Of a stretch of DNA of 64,000 nucleotides, positions 36,125 to 47,263 are shown piece after piece. The DNA comes from Panacagrimonas perspica (lineage in GTDB: Bacteria; Pseudomonadota; Gammaproteobacteria; Nevskiales; Nevskiaceae): contig NZ_SOBT01000008.1 in assembly GCF_004364935.1 (NCBI RefSeq), forward strand, positions 1 to 64,000, given 5' to 3'. Under the pieces are notes generated by a model. That model saw only the letters and a list, made by a program, of their open reading frames with translations. It was not told the DNA's origin and made no database searches. The stretch's first letter is position 1, and each line of letters begins with the position of its first letter. The position numbers were made by a program, and so were the translations under genes.

Positions 36125-37438
36125 ATGGACGTCAATCTCGAAACCCCCGGCGGGCTCCTGCGCCAGATGCGCGTCACCATCCCGGCCGATCGCGTCTCGA
36201 AGGCCGTCGATGAACGGCTGCGCACGATGTCCCAGCGCGCCAAGCTTCCTGGCTTCCGTCCCGGCAAGGCACCGCTGAAGGTGATCCAGCAGCAGTTCGG
36301 CCCCAGCGCGCGCATGGATGCGGTTTCGGATCTCGTGCAGCGCAGCTATCCCGAAGCGCTGGTGAAGGTCGGCGTCCGTCCGGCAGGGCAGCCGCAGATC
36401 AACGTGACTTTCGAGAAGCCAGGCGAAGCGCTTGAGTACGTTGCGAGCTTCGAGGTTTTCCCGGAGATTCAGCTTTCGGGCCTGGATGCGCTCGAAATCG
36501 AGCAGCCGGTCGTCGAAGTGACGGAAGCGGACGTCGAGCGCCTCGTGCTGAACCTGCGCAAGGGACGCCGTGTGTTCAACACGGTGACGCGTGCGGCGGC
36601 CAGCGGCGACATGGTCAAGCTGGACTTCGACGGCAAGCTCGAGGGCGAGAGCTTCCAGGGCGGCAAGGGCGACGGAGTCGAAATCGAACTCGGCGCGGGT
36701 CAGTTCCTGGCCGACCTCGAGAACGGTGTCGTCGGACACTCTGCAGGCGACGAATTCGTGGTTCCGGTCAATTTCCCGGCCGATTATCGCGCCGAAGAGC
36801 TGAAAGGAAAGACCGCGCAGTTCGCGGTGAAGCTGCACGAAGTCAAGGAAGTAGTTCTGCCGGCCATCGAGGACGCGGAGTTCTTGGCTGCCCACAAGGT
36901 CGATTCGGTCGACGCCCTGCACGCCAAGGCGCGCGAGGCGCTCGAGAACGAGCGCGAGAAGGCGATCCAGCGGCGCAAGAAGAATCAGGTCATGGAGCAG
37001 CTCGCCACGACCAACCCGATCGAGGTGCCCAAGAGCCTGGTACAGCAGGAAGTGCCCAACCTGCGCCAGCAGGCCGCCCAGCGCATGAACATGCAGAACG
37101 TCCCGCCGGAGCAGCTTGCCGAGATGTTGCCGGCCCAGCTTTTCGAGGCCAACGCGAGCCGCAAGGTGGCCCTCGGCCTGCTGCTGGGAGAGGTCGTCAA
37201 GCAGCGAGACGTCAAGCTCGATGTGACCAAGGTCGACGTGGCCCTGGATGCGATGGCTCGTGATTTCGAGCAGCCCGAGCAGGTCAAGACGTACTACCGC
37301 TCGCGGCCGGAAATGATGGACGGGCTGCGCGCCATGGTGCTCGAAGACCAGGTCGTGGACCTCCTCCTCGAGGGCGCCCGCAAGGTGGACAAGCCGATGT
37401 CGCTGGAGCAGCTCTTGAATCCGCAGGCGCAGGCCTGA
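36125..37438 (+). CDS. tig: Trigger factor
   Basis: 437 residues. Ribosome-binding N-domain with the signature [14 protein letters not shown], a central FKBP-type PPIase domain (about 150-245, [20 protein letters not shown] and [11 protein letters not shown]) and a C-terminal helical chaperone domain. It binds nascent chains at the ribosome exit. The start at ATG 36125 gives the standard [15 protein letters not shown] opening; the frame is open 69 bases upstream but without family similarity. It heads the tig-clpP-clpX-lon cluster. Confidence 0.97.
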   Translation: MDVNLETPGGLLRQMRVTIPADRVSKAVDERLRTMSQRAKLPGFRPGKAPLKVIQQQFGPSARMDAVSDLVQRSYPEALVKVGVRPAGQPQINVTFEKPGEALEYVASFEVFPEIQLSGLDALEIEQPVVEVTEADVERLVLNLRKGRRVFNTVTRAAASGDMVKLDFDGKLEGESFQGGKGDGVEIELGAGQFLADLENGVVGHSAGDEFVVPVNFPADYRAEELKGKTAQFAVKLHEVKEVVLPAIEDAEFLAAHKVDSVDALHAKAREALENEREKAIQRRKKNQVMEQLATTNPIEVPKSLVQQEVPNLRQQAAQRMNMQNVPPEQLAEMLPAQLFEANASRKVALGLLLGEVVKQRDVKLDVTKVDVALDAMARDFEQPEQVKTYYRSRPEMMDGLRAMVLEDQVVDLLLEGARKVDKPMSLEQLLNPQAQA

Positions 37439-37500
37439 GGATTCAGTGCGGGGAAGGTCGCTTTTCGCGGCCCGCCAATAACAAACCGATCGCCAACCAA

Positions 37501-38127
37501 ATGACCGACATTCGCAGCCGCGCTTCGACACTCGTCCCGATGGTGGTGGAACAGACCGCCCGCGGCGAGCGTGCGTTCGACATCTATTCGCGCCTGCTCA
37601 AGGAACGCGTCGTCTTCATCGTCGGACCGATCGATGACTACATGGCCAACCTGGTGGTCGCGCAGTTGTTGTTCCTCGAGTCGGAAAACCCGGACAAGGA
37701 CATTCACCTGTACATCAACTCGCCGGGTGGGGTGATCACCTCTGGCCTGTCGATTTACGACACGATGAAGTTCATCAAGCCCGACGTGGCGACGATGTGC
37801 ATCGGTCAGGCCGCCAGCATGGGTGCGTTCCTGCTGTCCGCGGGCACGAAGGGCAAGCGCTACTCGCTGCCGCACTCGCGCATCATGATCCATCAGCCCT
37901 CGGGCGGTGCTCAGGGCCAGGCGACTGACATCGAGATCCAGGCTCGCGAGATCCTGTTCCTGCGTGAGCGCCTCAACAAGCTGATGGCCGAGCATACCGG
38001 CCAGCCGATCGAGCGCATCTCCAAGGACGTCGAGCGCGACTACTTCATGAGCGCCGAGATGGCCAAGGAGTACGGCCTGATCGACCAGATTCTGGACAAG
38101 CGTGTACCGGTCGTTGCCACCGCCTGA
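37501..38127 (+). CDS. clpP: ATP-dependent Clp protease proteolytic subunit
   Basis: 208 residues. Catalytic triad Ser106 (GQAASMGAF), His131 (RIMIHQP) and Asp180 (VERDYFM), with the ClpP landmarks [12 protein letters not shown] and [16 protein letters not shown]. It is the tetradecameric serine peptidase fed by ClpX or ClpA. The N-terminus has a short propeptide-like segment before [13 protein letters not shown]. It lies 62 bases after tig and 89 before clpX. Confidence 0.97.
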   Translation: MTDIRSRASTLVPMVVEQTARGERAFDIYSRLLKERVVFIVGPIDDYMANLVVAQLLFLESENPDKDIHLYINSPGGVITSGLSIYDTMKFIKPDVATMCIGQAASMGAFLLSAGTKGKRYSLPHSRIMIHQPSGGAQGQATDIEIQAREILFLRERLNKLMAEHTGQPIERISKDVERDYFMSAEMAKEYGLIDQILDKRVPVVATA

Positions 38128-38146
38128 GCAGGTCGTCGGAAACGTT

Positions 38147-38174
38147 TTGCGTAACGGCAACGCCGTGATATACA
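38147..38174 (+). promoter_or_regulatory. Candidate clpX promoter
   Basis: TTGCGT at 38147-38152 and TATACA at 38169-38174 with a 16-bp spacer, in the clpP-clpX gap. It would let clpX be transcribed apart from clpP. Confidence 0.6.
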
Positions 38175-38181
38175 AGGCCAT

Positions 38182-38200
38182 CCGAGCCAAAAGGGCTCGG
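38182..38200 (+). promoter_or_regulatory. Hairpin in the clpX leader
   Basis: CCGAGCC-AAAAG-GGCTCGG, 7-bp stem, between the candidate -10 and the AGAGGA ribosome site at 38203-38208. There is no T tract. Either the 3' end of the clpP message or a leader structure next to the clpX start. Confidence 0.45.
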
Positions 38201-38216
38201 GCAGAGGACCCATTTG

Positions 38217-39491
<1,275 letters not shown>

Positions 39492-39518
39492 GACTGGGCG
39501 TCGCCGTGATTCCAGAAA

Positions 39519-39549
39519 AGAGGCCCCGCCCGCGCGGGGCCTCTTTTTT
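39519..39549 (+). terminator. Intrinsic terminator after clpX
   Basis: AGAGGCCCCG, 6-base loop, CGGGGCCTCT then TTTTT: a 10-bp GC-rich stem with a T tract ending at 39549. Confidence 0.93.
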
Positions 39550-39557
39550 GCTGCGTT

Positions 39558-39585
39558 CTTGAAAGGCGGCCAAAGAACCGCATCT
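39558..39585 (+). promoter_or_regulatory. Sigma-32-type heat-shock promoter of lon
   Basis: CTTGAAA at 39558-39564 and CCGCATCT at 39578-39585 with a 13-base spacer. The sigma-32 consensus is CTTGAAA and CCCCATNT with 13-14 bases between; only one -10 base differs. It lies 48 bases upstream of the lon start. A direct GTGCAC pair (39595 and 39608) follows in the leader. Confidence 0.75.
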
Positions 39586-39632
39586 GCGATAATCGTGCAC
39601 ATTATTTGTGCACCTGACCGGAAACGAAAAAC

Positions 39633-42023
39633 GTGCCTACCGCATCCGAAAAGCTGACGCCTGTCCTGCCGCTACGCGACGTGGTCGTGTATCCGCACAT
39701 GGCGATACCGCTATTTGTGGGCCGCGAAAAGTCGATCAAGGCGCTCGCCGCCGGCATGCAGGACGACAAACGCATTCTGCTCGTCGCTCAGCGCACGGCG
39801 GACACGGACGATCCGGGCGCCGAAGACGTCTACTCGGTCGGCACGCTCGCCAGCATCCTGCAAATGCTCAAGCTTCCCGATGGCACCGTGAAGGTGCTCG
39901 TGGAGGGCCAGCAGCGCGCCGCCATCTTGCGCGTGGACATGAGCGGCCCGTACGTGTCCGCCGAATGCACGCCCCTGCCGCCCGATGAGGCCGGCGATGG
40001 CAAGGAAGTCGAGGCGCTCTCGCGCTCCACGCTCGCTCTCTTCGAGCAGTACGTGAAGCTCAACAAGAAAGTCCCCGCGGAGCTGCTGCCGTCCCTGGCG
40101 AGCATGGACAACCCCGGCCGTCTCGCGGACTCCATCGCGGCGCACCTGAACCTCAAGCTCGAAGACAAGCAGCAGGTGCTCGAGATCGCCGATCCCAAGG
40201 CGCGCCTGGAGCACGTGCTGTCGCAGCTCGAAAGCGAGATCGATGTCCTGCAGATCGAGAAGAAGATCCGTGGGCGCGTGAAGCAGCAGATGGAGAAGAA
40301 CCAGCGCGAGTACTACCTCAACGAGCAGATGAAGGCGATTCAGAAAGAGCTCGGAGAAGGCGAGGACGCGCCCAACGAACAGGAAGAGTACGCGCGCAAG
40401 ATCGAGAAGAGCGGCATGCACAAGGACGCCAAGACCAAGGCGCGTGCCGAACTCAACAAGCTCAAGCTGATGCCGCCGATGTCGGCAGAAGCCACCGTGG
40501 TCCGCAACTACCTCGACTGGCTGACCAACGTTCCCTGGAAGAAGGCGACCAAGTCGACCATCGACCTCTCGGCTGCGCAGAAGAAGCTGGACGAGGACCA
40601 CTACGGCCTCGACAAGATCAAGGAGCGCATCCTCGAGTACCTCGCGGTCCAGAGCCGCGTGAAGAAGCTCAAGGGTCCGATCCTGTGCCTGGTCGGGCCT
40701 CCGGGCGTCGGCAAGACCTCGTTGGGTCGTTCGATCGCGGACGCGGTCAACCGCAAGTTCGTGCGCATGTCGCTCGGCGGTGTGCGCGACGAGGCGGAGA
40801 TCCGCGGACATCGGCGCACGTACATCGGCGCGCTGCCGGGCAAGATCCTGCAGAACATGAGCAAGGTCGGCGTACGCAATCCGCTGTTCCTGCTCGATGA
40901 GATCGACAAGATGTCGACGGACTTCCGTGGCGACCCGTCGTCGGCGCTGCTCGAAGTGCTCGACCCCGAGCAAAACCACAACTTCAACGATCACTACCTG
41001 GACGTCGACTTCGATCTCTCGGACGTGATGTTCGTGGCGACCGCCAACACGCTGAATATTCCGGGACCGCTGCTCGATCGAATGGAAGTCATTCGCCTGC
41101 CGGGCTACACCGAGCCGGAGAAGATGGCGATCGCGCGGCAGTACCTCATCCCCAAGCAGCTCAAGAACAACGGCGTGAAGCCCAACGAGCTGGAGGTCGA
41201 CGAGGGCGCCGTTCAGGGCATCGTGCGTCACTACACGCGAGAGTCCGGCGTGCGAAACCTCGAGCGCGAGATCAGCAAGATCGCGCGCAAGGTCGTCAAG
41301 CAGATCCTGCTCGCGCCGGATGTCGACAAGGTCAAGGTGACCGAGGCCAATCTCGACGAGTACCTGGGCGTCCAGAAATTCCGATACGGCCGCGCTGAAG
41401 AGAAAAATCAGATCGGCCAGGTCACGGGCCTGGCGTGGACGGAAGTCGGCGGCGAGTTGCTTTCAATCGAATCCGCGCTGGCGCCGGGCAAGGGCAAGCT
41501 CACGCAGACCGGATCGCTGGGCAACGTGATGCAGGAGTCCATCCAGGCTGCGCTCACCGTCGTGCGTTCGCGCGCGGCCAAGCTGGGTATCGACGCGGAG
41601 TTCTATACGAAGAACGATATCCACGTGCACGTGCCCGAGGGAGCCACGCCCAAGGACGGACCGTCGGCCGGTGTGGCGATGTGCATCGCGCTGGTTTCGG
41701 CGCTGACCGGGATTCCGGTGAAGGCCGAAGTCGCGATGACCGGCGAGATCACGCTGCGTGGCGAGGTGCTGCCGATCGGCGGCCTGAAAGAGAAGCTGCT
41801 CGCTGCGAGCCGTGGCGGCATTCGCACCGTTCTCATCCCACAGGAAAACGTCAAAGATCTCGCGGACATTCCGGCGAACGTTAAAGCGGAACTTCGCATC
41901 GAGCCTGTGCGTTGGATTGAGGACGCGCTCCGACATGCGCTCGAGCGCATGCCGGAACCGCGCGACCCGGATTCGCCGGCACCCGTGCCGAGCCCGAGTT
42001 CGGAAGCGGCAAGACCACACTGA
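39633..42023 (+). CDS. lon: ATP-dependent protease Lon (LonA)
   Basis: 796 residues from GTG 39633. LAN substrate-recognition domain ([20 protein letters not shown]), coiled-coil helix region, AAA+ domain with Walker A GPPGVGKT and Walker [12 protein letters not shown], and a peptidase domain with catalytic Ser678 ([10 protein letters not shown]) and the Lys in [10 protein letters not shown]. It degrades misfolded and regulatory proteins. The upstream heat-shock promoter agrees with its known control. The short Pro-rich C-terminal tail ([17 protein letters not shown]) is lineage variation. Confidence 0.97.
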   Translation: MPTASEKLTPVLPLRDVVVYPHMAIPLFVGREKSIKALAAGMQDDKRILLVAQRTADTDDPGAEDVYSVGTLASILQMLKLPDGTVKVLVEGQQRAAILRVDMSGPYVSAECTPLPPDEAGDGKEVEALSRSTLALFEQYVKLNKKVPAELLPSLASMDNPGRLADSIAAHLNLKLEDKQQVLEIADPKARLEHVLSQLESEIDVLQIEKKIRGRVKQQMEKNQREYYLNEQMKAIQKELGEGEDAPNEQEEYARKIEKSGMHKDAKTKARAELNKLKLMPPMSAEATVVRNYLDWLTNVPWKKATKSTIDLSAAQKKLDEDHYGLDKIKERILEYLAVQSRVKKLKGPILCLVGPPGVGKTSLGRSIADAVNRKFVRMSLGGVRDEAEIRGHRRTYIGALPGKILQNMSKVGVRNPLFLLDEIDKMSTDFRGDPSSALLEVLDPEQNHNFNDHYLDVDFDLSDVMFVATANTLNIPGPLLDRMEVIRLPGYTEPEKMAIARQYLIPKQLKNNGVKPNELEVDEGAVQGIVRHYTRESGVRNLEREISKIARKVVKQILLAPDVDKVKVTEANLDEYLGVQKFRYGRAEEKNQIGQVTGLAWTEVGGELLSIESALAPGKGKLTQTGSLGNVMQESIQAALTVVRSRAAKLGIDAEFYTKNDIHVHVPEGATPKDGPSAGVAMCIALVSALTGIPVKAEVAMTGEITLRGEVLPIGGLKEKLLAASRGGIRTVLIPQENVKDLADIPANVKAELRIEPVRWIEDALRHALERMPEPRDPDSPAPVPSPSSEAARPH

Positions 42024-42066
42024 CGTCGGTACGCGACATTCGAAAACCCCTTTAAAAAAGGGGTCC

Positions 42067-42092
42067 CGGCCCCTTTTCCAGGGGCCGTTTTT
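42067..42092 (+). terminator. Intrinsic terminator after lon
   Basis: CGGCCCC-TTTTCCA-GGGGCCG followed by TTTTT. A second, weaker stem (CCCCTTTAAAAAAGGGG, 42047-42063) precedes it. Confidence 0.9.
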
Positions 42093-42093
42093 A

Positions 42094-42123
42094 TTGACGC
42101 TCGCAAGATGCGCTTGATATAAA
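42094..42123 (+). promoter_or_regulatory. hupB: Sigma-70 promoter of hupB
   Basis: TTGACG at 42094-42099 and TATAAA at 42118-42123, 18-bp spacer, directly behind the lon terminator. It gives hupB a leader of about 150 bases, unusually long. Confidence 0.8.
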
Positions 42124-42277
42124 AGCTGTGTCGCTGCTGGCGCGCGCGTTCGAATCTCTCAGCGCCCAGGACGCAATCCAAGAAGTGAATCGGGAACGAG
42201 CTGGGGAAAGGCGCGGTACGCTCGACTGCGGTTCGTCATGCTGTCGCCGTCACACCAAACAGGGGGATACGAACTAC

Positions 42278-42550
42278 ATGAACAAGTCTGAATTGATCGA
42301 CGCGGTCGCTGCGCGAGTCGACATCTCGAAGGCTGACGCGGGCCGCGCGATCGACGCGATCATCGAAGTGATCGGCAAGGCGCTCAAGAAGAAGGACAAG
42401 GTCGCGTTGGTCGGTTTTGGAACGTTCATGGTGCGCGAGCGCAAGGCCCGGACGGGTCGGAATCCCAAGACCAACGAGCCCATAAAAATCAAGGCCAGCA
42501 AGACGCCTGCATTCAAAGCTGGCAAGGCTCTCAAGGACACGATAAAGTAG
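42278..42550 (+). CDS. hupB: DNA-binding protein HU-beta
   Basis: 90 residues, exact HU size. [20 protein letters not shown] opening, [20 protein letters not shown] (beta arm with the conserved RxGRNP intercalating tip) and [12 protein letters not shown] end. A nucleoid protein that bends and compacts DNA. Ribosome site AGGGGG precedes the ATG. The order lon-hupB-tRNA-ppiD is conserved in many proteobacteria. Confidence 0.97.
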   Translation: MNKSELIDAVAARVDISKADAGRAIDAIIEVIGKALKKKDKVALVGFGTFMVRERKARTGRNPKTNEPIKIKASKTPAFKAGKALKDTIK

Positions 42551-42593
42551 CGGACTCTGCAGGGCGCTGGATCGGTTCGGGGGCATTTGCAAA

Positions 42594-42669
42594 GGGTGCT
42601 TAGCTCAGTTGGTAGAGCGTCGCCCTTACAAGGCGAATGTCGGCGGTTCGAGCCCGTCAGCACCCACCA
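42594..42669 (+). tRNA. tRNA-Val (anticodon TAC)
   Basis: 76 bases with encoded CCA. Acceptor GGGTGCT/AGCACCC, anticodon arm TCGCC-CTTACAA-GGCGA with TAC. It lies 43 bases after the hupB stop without a visible promoter of its own. Confidence 0.96.
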
Positions 42670-42688
42670 GTCGTAAGCAGAAACAAGT

Positions 42689-42765
42689 GGAGCGGTAGTT
42701 CAGTTGGTTAGAATATCGGCCTGTCACGCCGAGGGTCGCGGGTTCGAGTCCCGTCCGCTCCGCCA
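42689..42765 (+). tRNA. tRNA-Asp (anticodon GTC)
   Basis: 77 bases with encoded CCA. Acceptor GGAGCGG/CCGCTCC, anticodon arm TCGGC-CTGTCAC-GCCGA with GTC. It follows tRNA-Val by 19 bases, evidently the same precursor. Confidence 0.96.
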
Positions 42766-42838
42766 CTAACAAGTAGTAACGCATGGGGCACCGCGAGGTG
42801 CCTCAGTCGTTTCTGGGTTCCGAAAAGAAGGCTCCTGC

Positions 42839-44761
42839 ATGCTTCAGTCCATCCGCGACCGTCTCACTGGGCCTATCGTCTGGTTCGTGATCGCCCTGAT
42901 CGCAATTCCGTTCGCGTTCTGGGGCATCGACAGCTTCAACACCGGTGGTGGCGACCCTGTGGTGGTCAAGGTGGGCGACCAGAAAATCACTCAGGCCCAG
43001 TTCCGGCAGACCTACGGGCAGCGTTATGAGCAGTACCGCTCCTTGCTGGGCGAAAGCTTTCGTGCAGACCTCTTCGACGAGAGCAAATTTCGGGAAATGA
43101 CGCTGGACGACATGGTGCAGGAGTCCGCGATGCGTCAGTACGCGCGCAGCGAAGGTTATCGCGCGAGCGACGCAACCCTGCGCGATTTCCTGGTCAGCGT
43201 TCCGGCGTTCCAGAAGGACGGAAAGTTCTCCGCCGACACGTACCGCGAGTTGCTCAAGCAGCAGGGCATGAAGCCGGATGCCTACGAAATCCAGCTCCGC
43301 GATGCGCTGGCGATCGAGCAGCTGCGCGCCACCGTGCAGGCCACCGCATTCGTGACGCCGGCTCAGGCCTGGGATGCTCAGCGCCTCGAAAAACAGGCGC
43401 GGCGCATCACCGTGGTGCCGGTCTCGTCGAAGAAGTTCCGCGACGGAGTCACGGTCACCGACGCACAGATCGCCGATCGTTACGAGACGGACAAGACCCG
43501 GTACATGTCGCGTGAGCGCCTCAAGCTCGCGTACGTCGAGGTTGATCGCACGAAGCTGGCTGCTGTCGAGGCGCCAGCCCCCGAAGTGCTCAAGGCCATC
43601 TACGACAGCGAGAAGGATCAGCGCTTCGCGTCGGGTGAGGAGCGTCGCGCCAGCCACATCCTGGTCAGCTTCGGTGCGGACAAGGATGCCGCGAAGAAAA
43701 AGGCCGACGAGCTTCTCGCGAGGATCAAGAGTGGTAGCGATTTCGCGCAGCTCGCGCGCGAACAGTCGGACGACACCGGTTCCAAGGAGCAGGGCGGCGA
43801 TCTGGGTTGGGTGCGCAAGGGCATGATGGCGCCGAAATTCGAGACTGCTCTTTACGAGATTCCTGCAGCCAACGGCATCACGGGTCCCGTGGAAACCGAG
43901 TTCGGCTGGCACTTGATCAAGCTCGCCGAGATCAAGGCAGCGTCCACGCGTCCGCTGGACGACGCGGGCGTGCAGGCCGAATTGCTCGACGTCTATCGCA
44001 ATCGCGAAGGCGAAAAGCGCTTCCAGGAACTCTCGACGAAGCTCGAGCAGCTCGCCTTCGAGAACACGACGCTGGAGCCGGTAGCAGCCGAACTCAAGCT
44101 CGAGATCAAGACGACCGACTGGTTCACGCGCGAGGGCGGTGAGGGCATTGCCGCCGTCGATGCGGTCAAACAGGTCGCGTTCTCTCCCGAAGTATTGGAG
44201 GCGAGCGAGAACAGCAAGCCCATTCGGGCCAGTGCCGATGCCCTGGTGGTGGTGCACAAAGCCGAGTACGAGCCGGCGCGTCAGCAGCCGCTCGAGGAAG
44301 TGAAGGAGCGCGTGCGCGAGACCGTGGTGACGGACGCTGCCGTCAAGCTGGCCAAAACGACGGCCGATGAGTTGGTGGCTCAGGTCAAGGCCGGGCAGTC
44401 GTTGAGCGACGCCGCCAAGGCCAAGAATCTGGAGGTGCAGTTCGACGGTCCCGCCGCTCGCGGGCAGTCGGGCCTGGAAGGCGCAGTGGGAAGCGCGATC
44501 TTCCGGATGCCACGCCCGGCGGCGGGCAGCGTGCATGTGGAAGCCGTCGACAACGGAAATGGCGGCGTCTCGGTCATCGCCCTGACCGAAGTCATCGATC
44601 CGCCCAAGCCGGACGAGGCTCAGCTCGCCACCGCGGGCAGCAGCGCGCGCGACAGCGTGGCTGGCGCGGAATTCGGCGCCTATCGCAAGACGGTCGAGGA
44701 TGCGGTGAAGGTGAAGCGCATCAGCGCGCCCGACACCAAGACGGAAAACCCGGAGCTCTAA
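42839..44761 (+). CDS. ppiD: Periplasmic folding chaperone PpiD (parvulin-type PPIase)
   Basis: 640 residues. A single N-terminal TM helix (about 11-30, PIVWFVIALIAIPFAFWG) anchors it to the inner membrane. A SurA-like N-domain follows, then a parvulin rotamase domain about 268-360 (RRASHILVSFGADKDAAKKK, GGDLGWVRKG, TEFGWHLIKL) and a C-terminal helical domain. It assists newly secreted proteins at the Sec translocon. Position after hupB and two tRNAs is the standard context. Confidence 0.95.
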   Translation: MLQSIRDRLTGPIVWFVIALIAIPFAFWGIDSFNTGGGDPVVVKVGDQKITQAQFRQTYGQRYEQYRSLLGESFRADLFDESKFREMTLDDMVQESAMRQYARSEGYRASDATLRDFLVSVPAFQKDGKFSADTYRELLKQQGMKPDAYEIQLRDALAIEQLRATVQATAFVTPAQAWDAQRLEKQARRITVVPVSSKKFRDGVTVTDAQIADRYETDKTRYMSRERLKLAYVEVDRTKLAAVEAPAPEVLKAIYDSEKDQRFASGEERRASHILVSFGADKDAAKKKADELLARIKSGSDFAQLAREQSDDTGSKEQGGDLGWVRKGMMAPKFETALYEIPAANGITGPVETEFGWHLIKLAEIKAASTRPLDDAGVQAELLDVYRNREGEKRFQELSTKLEQLAFENTTLEPVAAELKLEIKTTDWFTREGGEGIAAVDAVKQVAFSPEVLEASENSKPIRASADALVVVHKAEYEPARQQPLEEVKERVRETVVTDAAVKLAKTTADELVAQVKAGQSLSDAAKAKNLEVQFDGPAARGQSGLEGAVGSAIFRMPRPAAGSVHVEAVDNGNGGVSVIALTEVIDPPKPDEAQLATAGSSARDSVAGAEFGAYRKTVEDAVKVKRISAPDTKTENPEL

Positions 44762-44765
44762 CCGG

Positions 44766-46082
44766 ATGAGCACAGCCCCGGTGAGCGACGAATCACGGGG
44801 CTGGAAAATGCCTGCCTTGCATTGGCAGGTCGCCGCGGCGCTGGTTGCCGCCGCCGTCGCCGGATCGCTGATCGGGCCGCAGCCGGATTTCATCGCCGGC
44901 TGTACCTTCGTCGGCAAGATCTTTCTGAACGCGCTGAAGATGGTGGTCGTGCCGCTGATCGTCGCGGCGATCATCAGCGGACTTTCGAGCGTCGCCGATG
45001 CCGGCGGTCTCGGCCGCATGGGTCTCAAGACGCTCGGCTATTACCTGGGCACCGGCTTGTTGGCGATCGTCGTCGGCCTGTTGTTCATCAACCTGCTTTC
45101 GCCGGGCATCATCGATGGCAAACCCGCCGGCCCCTCGATCGGCCTTGCGCAGGACACACAGGCCGTTGTCGGCAAGATCGAAGATAAGGGGGCGGGCGAG
45201 TTCCTGAAGGTGTTCGAGCTTATGTTTCCTCCGAACATCATCGAAGCCGCCGCCGACGGCCAGATGCTCGGTCTGATCTGCTTCTCCCTGCTGTTCGGCG
45301 CCTTCATCATGAAGCTGCCGGAGAAGGCGGCCACCGTGCAGCGCCAGTTCTGGAGCGGTCTGTATGACGTCATGACGGGCATGACGCGCCTGATCATGAT
45401 GTTCGCGCCGATCGGCGTGTTCGGACTTGTGTCGCCGATCATCGCGCAGACCGGCTGGGCGGCGGCGGGACCGCTCGCGAAGTTCGTCGCCGCGGTATTG
45501 CTCGCGCTGTCGACGCACATGTTCATCACCTTGCCGCTGGTGCTGCGCTTCGTGGCGCGCGTGTCTCCGTTGGCACACTTCCGCGCAATGTGGCCGGCCA
45601 TCACCACGGCGTTCTCGACCAGCTCCTCGGCCGCGACCCTGCCGGTGACGATCCAGTGCATGGAGGACAAAGCAGGGGTCCCGAAGAGCGTCACCAGCTT
45701 CGTCCTGCCGATCGGAACGACGGTGAATACCGACGGCTCGGCGCTCTACGAGGGCGCGGTCGTGATGTTCATCGCGCAGTGTTACGGCATCGACCTGAGC
45801 TTCGGGGCGCAGTTCCTGATCGTGAGTACGGCGTTGCTAACGGCGATCGGGGTTGCGGGAATCCCGTCGGCGAGCCTGGTGGCGATCGCCGTCATCCTCG
45901 GCGCCGTGGGGCTTCCGCTCGAAGGCATCGGCCTCGTGCTTGCAGTCGACCGGGTCCTCGACATGTGCCGAACGTCCGTCAACGTCTTCGGTGATTCCTG
46001 CTGCGCCGTCACGGTCGCGCGACTGGAAGGAGAAGACGGCGTGCTGGGCGAGCCGTCGTTGCGTGCGTCGAGGCAGGCCTGA
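44766..46082 (+). CDS. Dicarboxylate/amino acid:cation symporter (DAACS)
   Basis: 438 residues with about eight TM helices and two re-entrant loops. The Ser-rich HP1 motif is TSSSAATLPVTIQ, the TM7 sodium motif reads NTDGSA in place of the usual NMDGTA, HP2 is GVAGIPSASL, and TM8 is DRVLDMCRTSVNVFGDSCCA. It imports C4-dicarboxylates or acidic/neutral amino acids with Na+ or H+. The start is 5 bases after the ppiD stop, so it may be cotranscribed with ppiD. The NTDGS variant may alter cation coupling (inference). Confidence 0.92.
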   Translation: MSTAPVSDESRGWKMPALHWQVAAALVAAAVAGSLIGPQPDFIAGCTFVGKIFLNALKMVVVPLIVAAIISGLSSVADAGGLGRMGLKTLGYYLGTGLLAIVVGLLFINLLSPGIIDGKPAGPSIGLAQDTQAVVGKIEDKGAGEFLKVFELMFPPNIIEAAADGQMLGLICFSLLFGAFIMKLPEKAATVQRQFWSGLYDVMTGMTRLIMMFAPIGVFGLVSPIIAQTGWAAAGPLAKFVAAVLLALSTHMFITLPLVLRFVARVSPLAHFRAMWPAITTAFSTSSSAATLPVTIQCMEDKAGVPKSVTSFVLPIGTTVNTDGSALYEGAVVMFIAQCYGIDLSFGAQFLIVSTALLTAIGVAGIPSASLVAIAVILGAVGLPLEGIGLVLAVDRVLDMCRTSVNVFGDSCCAVTVARLEGEDGVLGEPSLRASRQA

Positions 46083-46090
46083 CAGCAGTT

Positions 46091-46111
46091 CGGCACGAAG
46101 CATTCGTGCCG
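46091..46111 (+). terminator. Hairpin after the symporter gene
   Basis: CGGCACGAA-GCA-TTCGTGCCG, a perfect 9-bp stem 9 bases after the stop codon, without a T tract. Confidence 0.5.
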
Positions 46112-46221
46112 TGACCTGAATCTCGTCGCAGTTTCAGCGACCGGGTATCTGCATCGGCGCCGATGCCCGGCGCCAGATCACGATTCCCAAACCGCGCAGA
46201 CGCGCGCGGCGGGGGTGAAAG

Positions 46222-46320
46222 TCAGCGGATCGAGACGCCGAATACGCAGAGCATCGCGACGGCCATGACGCCGGCGACGAACGTGATGGCGGGCAGGGTG
46301 TAGAGAGCGCTGGAGTTCAT
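46222..46320 (-). CDS. Possible 32-aa single-span membrane protein
   Basis: 32 residues, almost all one hydrophobic helix (LPAITFVAGVMAVAMLCVFG) with a short polar N-terminus and a basic end. ATG 46320 is preceded by GAGGA at a good distance (about 7 bases). It stands alone between the DAACS and SIMPL genes. Small membrane proteins of this kind are often missed in annotation. I recognise no family. Confidence 0.45.
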   Translation of the reverse strand: MNSSALYTLPAITFVAGVMAVAMLCVFGVSIR

Positions 46321-46454
46321 CGGGAAGTCCTCGGTGTCTTTCAGGGCGCCTCGTGAAGAGGCGGTCGGCGGTGCGGGTTCTTGACGCGGACCCACGTTAA
46401 AACGCTCGACAAACACCGTGCTGCAAGACAGGTACCAGCGGTTTTCGGCGCCCG

Positions 46455-47180
46455 CTATTCGGTCAGGTAGAACGTGATCGTCGTGACCACGCGCACGTCC
46501 TTCTCGATGTTCTTGGTGTCCCCGTATTCCTCGCCGACATCGCGAATCAGGAAGCCGCCCTGCTGCGCATCCTTGATGCCTCCGACCTTCACGCCGGCGT
46601 TCACCGCGAATTCGTTGGCGGCGATCCGTGCGTTGGTCGTCGCCTCTTTCACCATCTCGGGCTTGATCGCGTTGAGCTTCGTGAAGTGATACGCGGGCGG
46701 GTTGTTGGTGATGGCCAGCCCCTGCGCGACCAGTGTGTTGAGCTTCGAGCGTACCTCCGCGACCTTGCGCACCTTGGCGGTCTCGACGTCGATCGAGCCG
46801 ATCAGCGAGATCTTCTTCTCGACCAGCTTCTGGTTCTCGTCACGAAATTCCTCGGTAGAGGTGTCGATCACGCCGGGAGACAGCTCCGTCGCCTCGAAGC
46901 CGCTCTCGAGCAGCAGCGCCACGATCTTCTTCTGATCGACTTCGGACTGCGCGTAGAGCTGCGCCATGTCGGACGTCGACGTGCCGCTGACGGTGTACTG
47001 GATCTTCCAGAATGCGCGATCGGCCTCGACGCGCTTCTCGGCAAGTCCCTTGACCTCGGCAGTGTTCACCGCGACCTGGGAGTTGTAGATCGTCTGGCCG
47101 ACGAAGTAGCCCGCAGTGGCGATGCCGGCACCGACCAGCAGCGCGGCGGCGATCACGGCGGCTCCGTTGACGTGGGTCAT
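46455..47180 (-). CDS. SIMPL-domain (DUF541) protein
   Basis: 241 residues from ATG 47180. N-terminal hydrophobic helix (about 6-27, AAVIAAALLVGAGIATAGYF) as anchor or signal, then a SIMPL domain: EVKGLAEKRVEADRAFWKIQ, LLLESGFEATELSPGVIDTS, FTKLNAIKPEMVKEATTNAR and the end VRVVTTITFYL. SIMPL/DUF541 proteins are periplasmic or outer-membrane-associated, of uncertain function. It lies 83 bases downstream of fabI, same strand. Confidence 0.85.
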   Translation of the reverse strand: MTHVNGAAVIAAALLVGAGIATAGYFVGQTIYNSQVAVNTAEVKGLAEKRVEADRAFWKIQYTVSGTSTSDMAQLYAQSEVDQKKIVALLLESGFEATELSPGVIDTSTEEFRDENQKLVEKKISLIGSIDVETAKVRKVAEVRSKLNTLVAQGLAITNNPPAYHFTKLNAIKPEMVKEATTNARIAANEFAVNAGVKVGGIKDAQQGGFLIRDVGEEYGDTKNIEKDVRVVTTITFYLTE

Positions 47181-47263
47181 CTGCGCGCTCCCTTGCCTGA
47201 TGCGGTCTCGCGTATCGCTTATCGCGGCCCCGATGCGGGACCGCGACGGGTTACGGGTACGGC

